A DNA stretch of 14,213 nt from Prevotella sp. (GTDB lineage: Bacteria; Bacteroidota; Bacteroidia; Bacteroidales; Bacteroidaceae): contig JAEENF010000080.1 of assembly GCA_016283605.1 (NCBI GenBank), positions 1-14,213 on the forward strand, written 5' to 3'. The translations under genes were made by a program, and so were the position numbers. Shown one piece after another: positions 1 through 6,021 of this stretch (position 1 is the stretch's first letter; every line of letters starts with the position of its first letter). The notes under the pieces are model-generated. The model did no database searches and had not been told where the DNA came from. It saw nothing but the letters and a program-made list of their open reading frames with translations.

Positions 1-794
1 TCCGCACCAGCGAATATACCAAGCACGACAGCGGCAGTCCTAACCAGTGGGACAAGATGTGGCACGTGTGGGGCAAATACTATGTCGATGGCAATGTGAA
101 CAGCAAATACGACCAAGTGACGAACGACAACTGGACGTACGGCATGTACAACCAGATAGACGCCTCGGGCAACGACGGCACATACACGGCAGAGACGAAG
201 GACACCATCCGCATCACGACGCCGATAGCCTACGAAACCGTGACGACACATACAGCTGAAATGGCTTACGAACGCGTATTGGACTATGTGGGTGCCTCAC
301 TGCATCGTGACGCACTCGACCAGATGATTGTGGACGACGTCAGAAACGGCAAGGCCACGTTTACAGGTTCGGGCAACAGCAAGGGTATCATCAATCACCC
401 CAGCGACGTAAAAGGGGACGGATGGGAAAAGTGGCCAGTCCTCACCCAGACTGAGGCTAAAGCCGACACCGATGGCGACGGCATGCCCGACGAGTGGGAA
501 ACGGCCAACGGACTGAACCCGAACGATGCCACCGATGGCAACAAGACCGGTGCCGATGGTTATACGAATCTGGAGATATACCTGAATTCACTGGTAGCCC
601 ATATCACTGAGCTGCAGAATATGGGAGGCGAACAGTGGAACGGACAGCAGACGACAGGAATCGTTGACATTGAACATGGGACATTGAACATTGAACATTC
701 GGCTGGCGCAGTCTACAACCTGATGGGCGTGTGTGTAACGAAACCGCAAAAGGGTCTTTACATCCAGAACGGCAAAAAAGTTTTCATCAAATAA
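1..794 (+). CDS. Secreted pectate lyase, C-terminal part (5' end outside window)
   Basis: The open frame enters from the left edge (first full codon at position 3) and ends at TAA 792-794, so only the last 264 residues are visible. The core resembles the end of Bacteroidota pectate lyases of the PL1 parallel beta-helix type: a W-D-K-M-W stretch, then AYERVLDYVGAS and a block around ALDQMIVDDVRNG near 300-350. It is followed by a calcium-binding-like DTDGDGMPDEWE segment (about 463-500) that commonly ends such lyases. These enzymes cleave polygalacturonan by beta-elimination outside the cell. The last ~25 residues (YNLMG ... KGLYI.NGKKV.IK) look like a Por/type IX secretion sorting tail. A short repetitive linker (about 665-702) separates the lyase from this tail. 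The catalytic residues and signal peptide lie upstream of the window, so activity cannot be judged. Pectin is the natural polymer carrying arabinan, which fits the arabinan locus to the right. Confidence 0.8.
   Translation, partial: RTSEYTKHDSGSPNQWDKMWHVWGKYYVDGNVNSKYDQVTNDNWTYGMYNQIDASGNDGTYTAETKDTIRITTPIAYETVTTHTAEMAYERVLDYVGASLHRDALDQMIVDDVRNGKATFTGSGNSKGIINHPSDVKGDGWEKWPVLTQTEAKADTDGDGMPDEWETANGLNPNDATDGNKTGADGYTNLEIYLNSLVAHITELQNMGGEQWNGQQTTGIVDIEHGTLNIEHSAGAVYNLMGVCVTKPQKGLYIQNGKKVFIK
668..702 (+). repeat. Heptanucleotide tandem tract inside the pectate lyase gene
   Basis: The sequence reads as five consecutive 7-mers: CATTGAA, CATGGGA, CATTGAA, CATTGAA, CATTCGG. Three are perfect copies and two are degenerate. 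The tract encodes the linker (IEHGTLNIEHS) between the lyase domain and the sorting tail. A 7-bp unit is not a multiple of three, so unit gain or loss would change the reading frame. From memory, similar stretches (LNIEH, or MFNVQ on the other strand) recur in Bacteroidota proteins, so this may be one copy of a dispersed simple repeat. Confidence 0.7.
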
Positions 795-796
795 CA

Positions 797-828
797 TTAT
801 CGGGGTCGTATCACTACGGCCCCGATAA
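797..828 (+). terminator. Strong hairpin just after the pectate lyase stop
   Basis: A 14-bp stem (797-810 with 815-828, one G-T wobble) closes a TCAC loop and begins 2 nt after the stop codon. The stem contains CGGGG/CCCCG. No T-run follows, so it is not a classical intrinsic terminator. Its position still suggests transcript termination or 3'-end protection of the lyase mRNA. The near-perfect symmetry means it would also fold in a leftward transcript from the promoter at 903-934. Confidence 0.6.
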
Positions 829-870
829 CAGTACTAACCAAATTACCAACTAACAATAACTATCTAATGT

Positions 871-897
871 ATGAAAAAACTATTTTTCTCTGTTTGA
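871..897 (+). other. Possible gene-start fossil or leader ORF (MKKLFFSV, stop)
   Basis: An ATG at 871 is followed by codons for KKLFFSV and then TGA at 895-897. MKKLFF is a typical start of a Bacteroidota signal peptide, and the A-rich stretch before it (841-870) resembles leaders in front of secreted-protein genes. The frame stops after eight codons, so this could be the truncated start of a lost gene, a short leader peptide, or chance. No continuation was found in other frames. Confidence 0.25.
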
Positions 898-902
898 CGG
901 TG

Positions 903-934
903 CAAAGGTAAGAACAAAGTATCACCTGTGCAAA
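903..934 (-). promoter_or_regulatory. Leftward Bacteroidota-type promoter without an obvious gene
   Basis: On the minus strand TTTG (934-931) is followed after exactly 20 nt by TACCTTTG (910-903). This matches the known Bacteroidota primary sigma factor consensus (TTTG at -33, TAnnTTTG at -7, about 19-21 nt apart). Transcription would start near 896 and run leftwards into the hairpin at 797-828 and antisense to the pectate lyase 3' end. No credible minus-strand gene lies to the left within the window. It may make an antisense RNA or be left over from a lost gene. Confidence 0.5.
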
Positions 935-1038
935 TCCGTTCAACAAATCGCCCGATTTCTTCAGCGAATCAGGAACAAAGAAGTTCCAGAGTTTACAATC
1001 ATATGACTATCGTGTGCTTTATCCCACCCCTTGGGATT

Positions 1039-1100
1039 TTCAATACTCCCATATTAATTTCAAATACTACCGTAGTATTTTTCAATACTCCTGTAGTATA
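1039..1100. repeat. Three phased TTCAATACTCC-like repeats with inner palindromes
   Basis: TTCAATACTCC occurs at 1039-1049 and 1081-1091, with a variant TTCAAATACTAC at 1059-1070. The spacing is about 20 and 22 bp, close to two helical turns. The middle copy extends into a perfect inverted repeat, AAATACTAC (1062-1070) and GTAGTATTT (1072-1080) around one base. The third has ATACT (1085-1089) facing AGTAT (1095-1099). The cluster ends about 18 bp upstream of the -33 box of the transpeptidase promoter, so a regulator-binding array is the simplest reading. The rest of the gene-free stretch 795-1169 holds the hairpin, two promoters and a small ATCCCA/TGGGAT hairpin (1021-1037). Confidence 0.5.
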
Positions 1101-1118
1101 AAGAATTATCTTGAAATC

Positions 1119-1150
1119 TTTGGTTTCTTCGTTTATTCTGCTTATCTTTG
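1119..1150 (+). promoter_or_regulatory. Promoter of the transpeptidase gene
   Basis: TTTG at 1119-1122, a 20-nt spacer and TATCTTTG at 1143-1150 match the Bacteroidota -33/-7 consensus. Transcription would begin near 1157, leaving a leader of only about a dozen bases before the ATG at 1170. No Shine-Dalgarno sequence is present, as is usual in this phylum. Confidence 0.7.
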
Positions 1151-1169
1151 CATTCAAATTGGTGAATGA

Positions 1170-2285
1170 ATGAAGCAAATAAAGAAGTACTTTTTCATGT
1201 TGACCATGCTGATGAAGGGTGTGGCTTTGATGGCGCAGGGGCTTCCGGCAGACGGGCCTCTGACCATTCGTCCGATGTTGCAACAATTGGGTGAACGCCT
1301 GCTGAAAGGGAAGACCGGAAGTATCGTGGCGATCAATCCAGAGAATGGTGAGATTATCTGTCTGGCGACAAACACACCTCAAGGCTCTGACGTGCGACAG
1401 GCCATCGGTAAACCACAGGCACCAGGCTCAACCTTCAAGACTGCGCAGGCCCTGACGCTTCTGTCTGAAGGTATCGTTACCCCAGATACGAAGATGGATT
1501 GTAACAGTGGTATCATTGATGGCAATATCAAAGTGGGCTGTCATAAGCACCGTTCGCCCCTGAATCTGAAGGATGCGTTGGCGCAAAGCTGTAACACTTG
1601 GTTTATCGTGAATTTCGGCTCGATGATCAACGATGATTTCATGTACGAGTCGAAGGATGAGGCCATTACCACCTGGCGTAGTTATATGCAGTCGATGGGG
1701 CTGGGAGGACCTATGCATATCGACATTCAAGGAGAGCAAGGCGGACTGTTGGCGGGTGCCGACTATCTGAACCGTCGCTATAAGGACGGATGGGACGGTA
1801 AGACCATCTGGTGGGCAGGTATGGGACAGGGCGATGTCACCTGTACGCCTCTGCAACTCTGCAATCTCGCCGTCACGATAGCCAATCGCGGCTGGTACTA
1901 TGTGCCACATATCCATAAAGATACCAAAAACCAGCGCTATCTGACTAAGCGTCAGACCAAGGTGGCGAAGGAGGCCTATGCACCTGTCATCGAGGGTATG
2001 CGCCTTGCCGTTGAGCAAGGCACCGCAACCAGTATCAAGACCACCTATCCCATCTGTGGCAAGACGGGTACGATTGAAAATCCTGGCGAAGACCACTCAG
2101 CCTTTATCGCCTTTGCGCCGATGAACAATCCGAAGATAGCCATTGCCGTCTATGTGGAGCACGGAGGCTTTGGCGCTGATTTGGCAGCCCCGATGGCAGG
2201 ACTTCTGATCGAGGCCTACCTGAAAGGCAAGCTCTCTCAAGCTTCGGAGGAAAAAGCCAAGCGCATCGAGAGAAAGAAAATATAG
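1170..2285 (+). CDS. Short exported penicillin-binding transpeptidase (PBP2-like domain only)
   Basis: The 371-residue protein has all three signatures of a penicillin-binding transpeptidase: SxxK as GSTFK (Ser87, Lys90), SxN as SCN (140-142) and KTGT (298-301). The segment MGQGDVTCTPLQL (218-230) and ANRGWYYVPH (238-247) match the C-terminal half of PBP2/MrdA-type enzymes, which cross-link peptidoglycan through acyl-enzyme chemistry and bind beta-lactams. Full-length class B PBPs are usually near 600 residues, with an N-terminal anchor and a dimerisation domain. Here residues 1-22 look like a cleavable signal peptide (ending VALMA, then Q) and the catalytic fold starts by about residue 48, so the N-terminal module is missing. 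The start at 1170 is supported by the signal peptide and the promoter just upstream. It is monocistronic and ends 5 bp from the convergent queC. The C-terminus is Lys/Glu-rich. A class D beta-lactamase is less likely given SCN and KTGT. Confidence 0.82.
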   Translation: MKQIKKYFFMLTMLMKGVALMAQGLPADGPLTIRPMLQQLGERLLKGKTGSIVAINPENGEIICLATNTPQGSDVRQAIGKPQAPGSTFKTAQALTLLSEGIVTPDTKMDCNSGIIDGNIKVGCHKHRSPLNLKDALAQSCNTWFIVNFGSMINDDFMYESKDEAITTWRSYMQSMGLGGPMHIDIQGEQGGLLAGADYLNRRYKDGWDGKTIWWAGMGQGDVTCTPLQLCNLAVTIANRGWYYVPHIHKDTKNQRYLTKRQTKVAKEAYAPVIEGMRLAVEQGTATSIKTTYPICGKTGTIENPGEDHSAFIAFAPMNNPKIAIAVYVEHGGFGADLAAPMAGLLIEAYLKGKLSQASEEKAKRIERKKI

Positions 2286-2290
2286 AATGC

Positions 2291-2944
2291 TTATTCGTAA
2301 TCGGTGGGGTCGGGGATGCCGGCTTCAGCGAGGGCTTCGCGACGTTCGACGCAAGTGCCGCAACGGCCGCAGTGACGGTCTCCGCCTTTGTAGCACGACC
2401 AGGTCTCAGCGTAATTGATGCCCAGCGCCTTGCCTCGCGCGGCTATCTGGCCCTTCGTCATATTACAATAAGGTGAGAGCAGGCGGACGCCGTTGTAAGT
2501 GCCAGCATGGGCGGCAGCGTCGAAAGCCTCTACGAATTCCGGGCGACAGTCAGGATAGATGGTGTGATCGCCGCCGTGATTGGCCATCATCACGTATTGC
2601 AGTTCATTGCTTTCGGCCATACCTGTGGCGACGGCGAGCATGATGCCGTTGCGGAAGGGCACGACCGTCGACTTCATATTCTCATCGGCATAATGTCCTT
2701 CTGGGATAGCCTCAGAGCCTTCGAGCAGGGAACTATGGAAGTATTTTGCCATAAACTCGAGGGGAATGACAATATGCTTGATGCCCAGTCGTTCGCAGTG
2801 CATCTTGGCAAAGGGGATCTCCTTCGCGTTATGGTTTGATCCATAGTCGAACGATATGGCTAATGCGATACGTTCCTGGTAGTCGTAGAGCAGGGTCACG
2901 GAATCCATTCCGCCGCTCAGAATCAGTATACTGTCTTTCATCAT
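2291..2944 (-). CDS. queC: 7-cyano-7-deazaguanine synthase QueC
   Basis: QueC converts 7-carboxy-7-deazaguanine to preQ0 with ATP and ammonia, a cytoplasmic step in queuosine (tRNA wobble base) synthesis. The 217-residue product starts with the PP-loop ATPase motif SGGMDS (10-15) and ends with a four-cysteine zinc site, Cys184, 192, 195 and 198 (ETWSC...HCGRCGTC). Other family blocks are SFDYGSNHNAKEI, KSTVVPFRNG and PDCRPEF. The frame is open from an upstream ATG at 2983, but that would add 13 unrelated residues inside the arabinanase gene. The ATG at 2944 (or the next codon, 2941) overlaps the arabinanase stop as ATGA, so translational coupling is likely. Its usual partners (queD, queE, queF) are not in the window. 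It is probably expressed with the arabinan operon, and I see no good TAnnTTTG promoter in the upstream gene. Confidence 0.93.
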   Translation of the reverse strand: MMKDSILILSGGMDSVTLLYDYQERIALAISFDYGSNHNAKEIPFAKMHCERLGIKHIVIPLEFMAKYFHSSLLEGSEAIPEGHYADENMKSTVVPFRNGIMLAVATGMAESNELQYVMMANHGGDHTIYPDCRPEFVEAFDAAAHAGTYNGVRLLSPYCNMTKGQIAARGKALGINYAETWSCYKGGDRHCGRCGTCVERREALAEAGIPDPTDYE

Positions 2945-3990
2945 TCTTGTGGTTTGAGTGTAGGCCAACCATCGGCCGTCCAATAAAGATGACGCTGAAT
3001 GAGTACGGATGTACCCTTCTGTGCTACACTATAACCATGACAGATGAATATGTCCTGACCATCGATGTGATAGGCGGCACAATGACCGGCAGCCTCATAT
3101 TCCTTTTTGTCGCCTTCAAGGAAAAGATTACCTCCGCCATAGCGCATATCGATACCTTTGCTGTCAAGATAGGGGCCATCAATGATCTTACTACGACCGA
3201 CGGCCACACGGTAGTTGCTCTTACTGCCTTGACAACAGTAGTCCCATGACACAAAGAGATAATACCAACCGTCGTGCTTGAAGATAAACGGCGCCTCGAT
3301 GGCATTGGGGCCGGCGAAGTCCGAGGTGGGATTCTTCGGAGGGTTCGGATTAATCGGAAGAGCGGCCTTAGCAGTTTTGCTATTCAGATTATAGCGACGG
3401 GCGATGGTGCGGGGGCGCTGCGACAAAGCGACATGCATAGACGAATCGAGGCGGACAATCTGGATACCGTCCCAGAAAGAGCCCCAGACAAGCCAGGGAT
3501 TATCATTGTCATCAATCACAAAATTGGGATCGATGGCGTTCCAGTTGTCATGCTTCTCGCGAGAGGTGACAATACACCCTTCATCATTCCACATGCCCTG
3601 AGCAAGGGAGCAACAGGATAGCAGACCTATAGCTGAACCGTTCTTACCAAAGGTTGAACAACTGTAAGCGAGCCACCAACGTCCGTGCCATTGGATGACG
3701 TCGGGTGCCCATACATGGTTGCGGAATCCCGGTACAGAATCATGCGTCCACTTCGGAATAACGCTCATCACCGGCTCAGAGTGAACCGTCCATGACTTGC
3801 GGTCTTTCGAGGTCATCTTCTGGATGCCCATGCCTGTGGCAAAGAGATAATAGGTACTGTCCTCATAGGCCATCACAGGGTCATGCACCATCGGCATGTC
3901 GGTAGTAAAGGTCTCCATCATGTGTCTTCGTTGAGAGAGACCTGTCGCAGACCATAGGAAAAGGCCCGCAAGCATCATTAGTATTTTCAT
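2941..3990 (-). CDS. GH43 arabinanase, exported, probably periplasmic
   Basis: This 349-residue protein is a single-domain, five-bladed-propeller GH43 enzyme of the endo-1,5-alpha-L-arabinanase type, which hydrolyses the arabinan backbone. The three catalytic acids are visible: Asp37 in VHDPV (general base), Asp154 in NAIDPNF (pKa modulator) and Glu232 in IEAPFI (general acid). WAPDV (94-98) and the conserved His303 in AAGHCAAY fit the subgroup. Residues 1-19 form a signal peptide (cut near GLS, then Q) without a lipobox cysteine, so I infer a periplasmic enzyme acting on imported oligosaccharides. An insertion of about 40 residues (190-228, Pro/Asn-rich) precedes the acid motif. Six nt separate it from the upstream GH43 gene and it overlaps queC by 4 nt. 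An exo-acting arabinanase or arabinofuranosidase remains possible, because GH43 specificity is hard to read from sequence. Confidence 0.85.
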   Translation of the reverse strand: MKILMMLAGLFLWSATGLSQRRHMMETFTTDMPMVHDPVMAYEDSTYYLFATGMGIQKMTSKDRKSWTVHSEPVMSVIPKWTHDSVPGFRNHVWAPDVIQWHGRWWLAYSCSTFGKNGSAIGLLSCCSLAQGMWNDEGCIVTSREKHDNWNAIDPNFVIDDNDNPWLVWGSFWDGIQIVRLDSSMHVALSQRPRTIARRYNLNSKTAKAALPINPNPPKNPTSDFAGPNAIEAPFIFKHDGWYYLFVSWDYCCQGSKSNYRVAVGRSKIIDGPYLDSKGIDMRYGGGNLFLEGDKKEYEAAGHCAAYHIDGQDIFICHGYSVAQKGTSVLIQRHLYWTADGWPTLKPQE

Positions 3991-3996
3991 TGTTCG

Positions 3997-5931
3997 TTAC
4001 TTTTTCTTCCCCCAGTAAGTTTTTGTGTTATTTATACCTGCATATACTATGGTATGTTTACGAGGAGAGGCCTCCCAGTCGCACTCACGCTGTAAAAGCA
4101 GTTCCACACCATTGGCAGTAAGGGTATTCGTGGCAGAATCAAAACTCCACTTTCCTCCCTTCCATGCACCAGAGGTAATTGTGTGGTCGGCAGCGAAGAC
4201 CATCTCAGACGAAGTCCTTTGTTCTGCATATTTGTATGAGAGGTCGATATGTTCCCATGTGCCTACGATGTCAGCTTCTGTGATAGTAACCTGAGGAACG
4301 GCACCATAGCGTTCAGGCATGACTACAGGCCAGCCGGTTGAAGTCCAACGGATAGAGCGCACACCGCCTAACATTACTGCATTAGGAGCATTTCCGCCTG
4401 CAGAATTCGGGAATCGTTGCTGAGAAGCATAATACCAATTATCCTTACCGTCATCAAAAACGGCACAGTGACTGATACCTACCCAGCCATATCCTGTACT
4501 AAACTTATAAGGATGAGTCATTATTGGGAAAGCGTCGCCACCGTTCGTTGTCACATTGGTTCCGGCTATCGTCATATACGGACCGTCGATATTCTCAGAG
4601 CGGACAACACGTGTATTGTAAGGTACATCCAGACCATCATAGGCCATAAACATATAATAATAGCCATTACGATATATCACTTCCGGAGCCTCGGATGCCT
4701 GCCATCGACTATTCTTATCACGGGTATAGACACGTTTCATCACCTTGTCGAGTTCTGCCTTTGTTGTGCAGAATTCAGGCATCTTGGCCATTGGCTTTCC
4801 TGTCTCGGCATCCAACTGAAGTGCAGCAAAACCAGAGTGCCATGAGCCGAAGATAAGCCAATGCTCACCAGCAGGTGTAATGATATAGGCCGGGTCTATG
4901 GCATTATAATAAAAATAGCCACTCCAATCATTTGTATTGCTTCGTGACCAATTGGTACCCTTGTCTGACATTGAACTGACTACAAATCCTTTATCCTCCC
5001 ACTTGTTGGAAGCTGGATCGCTGGTCTCCATCACACCAATAAAGGCACGCTCTGTCCACGACTTGTCGAAGTTGGCAATATTGTTAGCCTTGCCTGTCTG
5101 TATATAATTGTCGACCACAATCGCATAGTACATACGATATAATCCGTTCCTGACCTTTCGGGCACAAGGAGCCCAGAATCCATACTGCGGGCTGTTGATA
5201 ACCGGCAGACCAAAACGGGCACGGCTATTGTTCAGCGTATCCTTCACCCAGGCAGGAACGGTGGTCATTGTACCTCCGAGATACTCCCAGTTGACAAGGT
5301 CTTTTGAACGGCGCCCATGGAAATGTCCACCAGCTACATGTGCATTACCATAAGATGCATCGGTCTGATACATATAATAGTAACCATCGTCAGCTAACAT
5401 CACCGTTGGATCGTGTACGTTCGCAAGATTCCACTTGGAACGCTGAGCCCAACCGGAGATGTTACGATAGTCATCGGCATAAGTCGGTGGGGTATAGTTC
5501 TCAAGGTCTGATCCTGCCTGCTCGGCTGTCTTAAAACTGGTAACTTCGGAATAAGTTGTACCAAGTGCAGACTCTGCAAATCCCCTTACATAATAAGTGG
5601 TATTGGCAGTCAGTCCGTTGAGAGTTGCCAACATGTCATTCAGTTGTGTAGTCACCTTCTGATCTGCTGTCGTAGGATTATCTGAAGTAGAATAGCAGAA
5701 TCCACGGTTTGTCACATTTAGTTCAGGCGAAGGCGTCACTTGTGCCCTTACAGTTGCTGTAGTGGTTGAGATATCCGATACTGTTGGAGCAGATATCGTC
5801 AATGTTCCTGTTGGCGTTGGCTTCGGTGTTGGTGTTGGGGTCGGTTCCGGATCATCACTTCCACCGCCACAAGCTGTAAGGAAGACTGCCGTCAACAACA
5901 AGCAATTACATTTAGCAAACAATTTCTTCAT
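3997..5931 (-). CDS. Lipoprotein GH43 endo-arabinanase with Fn3-like and C-terminal domains
   Basis: The 644-residue protein begins with a lipoprotein signal (LTAC, lipidated Cys21). GGGSDDPEP follows, an acidic stretch like the surface-export signal of Bacteroidota lipoproteins. A Thr/Pro linker (about 30-42) leads to a fibronectin III-like domain (about 46-136). The GH43 propeller spans about 165-535, with Asp174 in VHDPT, Asp346 in NAIDPAY, Glu414 in SEAPEV and His488 in GISHCAVF. The last ~90 residues (from IVGTWEH, 555) form a small beta domain typical of larger bacterial arabinanases. I infer an outer-membrane, outward-facing endo-arabinanase that makes the first cuts. It follows the SusE-like gene after 90 bp containing a strong hairpin and precedes the second GH43 by 6 nt. 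Substrate assignment comes from family resemblance and the paired GH43s; the GH43 subfamily cannot be fixed by eye. Confidence 0.85.
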   Translation of the reverse strand: MKKLFAKCNCLLLTAVFLTACGGGSDDPEPTPTPTPKPTPTGTLTISAPTVSDISTTTATVRAQVTPSPELNVTNRGFCYSTSDNPTTADQKVTTQLNDMLATLNGLTANTTYYVRGFAESALGTTYSEVTSFKTAEQAGSDLENYTPPTYADDYRNISGWAQRSKWNLANVHDPTVMLADDGYYYMYQTDASYGNAHVAGGHFHGRRSKDLVNWEYLGGTMTTVPAWVKDTLNNSRARFGLPVINSPQYGFWAPCARKVRNGLYRMYYAIVVDNYIQTGKANNIANFDKSWTERAFIGVMETSDPASNKWEDKGFVVSSMSDKGTNWSRSNTNDWSGYFYYNAIDPAYIITPAGEHWLIFGSWHSGFAALQLDAETGKPMAKMPEFCTTKAELDKVMKRVYTRDKNSRWQASEAPEVIYRNGYYYMFMAYDGLDVPYNTRVVRSENIDGPYMTIAGTNVTTNGGDAFPIMTHPYKFSTGYGWVGISHCAVFDDGKDNWYYASQQRFPNSAGGNAPNAVMLGGVRSIRWTSTGWPVVMPERYGAVPQVTITEADIVGTWEHIDLSYKYAEQRTSSEMVFAADHTITSGAWKGGKWSFDSATNTLTANGVELLLQRECDWEASPRKHTIVYAGINNTKTYWGKKK

Positions 5932-5971
5932 GTTACCAAAGTTTTGTCTTAATCGTAATACTTTTTTAGGG

Positions 5972-6004
5972 AAGCGGGGCAGAGTAAATACGTCTGCCCC
6001 GCTT
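5972..6004 (-). promoter_or_regulatory. GC-rich hairpin between SusE-like and GH43 genes
   Basis: A perfect 12-bp stem (5972-5983 with 5993-6004, core GCGGGGC/GCCCCGC) closes a 9-nt loop. It lies 17 nt after the SusE-like stop and about 40 nt before the GH43 start. No T-run follows in the transcribed direction (CCCTAAAAAAG follows), so it looks more like a partial terminator or mRNA-stability element that sets binding proteins apart from enzymes than a full stop. No TAnnTTTG promoter is evident in the remaining gap. Confidence 0.6.
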
Positions 6005-6021
6005 TTGAATGATAATACTAT

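Noticed and set aside
588..797. 69-codon minus-strand frame near the orphan leftward promoter
   Set aside because: Its residues come from the complement of the lyase tail and the 7-mer tract (MFNVQ-like). No domain, and its start falls inside the hairpin.
867..911. Short frame MYEKTIFLCLTVQR starting at 867
   Set aside because: Overlaps the MKKLFFSV frame, 14 codons, no support beyond an ATG.
1039..1100. CRISPR-like interpretation of the phased repeats
   Set aside because: Units are only 11-20 bp, imperfect and palindromic, with no unique spacers of standard length and no cas genes.
1428..2096. 222-codon open frame on the minus strand inside the transpeptidase gene
   Set aside because: It lies wholly antisense to a gene with intact motifs, has no promoter and no recognisable domain or signal.
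2945..2983. Longer queC start at 2983
   Set aside because: It adds 13 residues lying inside the arabinanase gene and foreign to QueC; the ATGA-coupled start gives a normal N-terminus directly before the PP-loop.
5800..5845. GGTGTTGG-like repeats near the GH43 lipoprotein start
   Set aside because: They are the coding sequence of an ordinary Thr/Pro linker, not a separate element.
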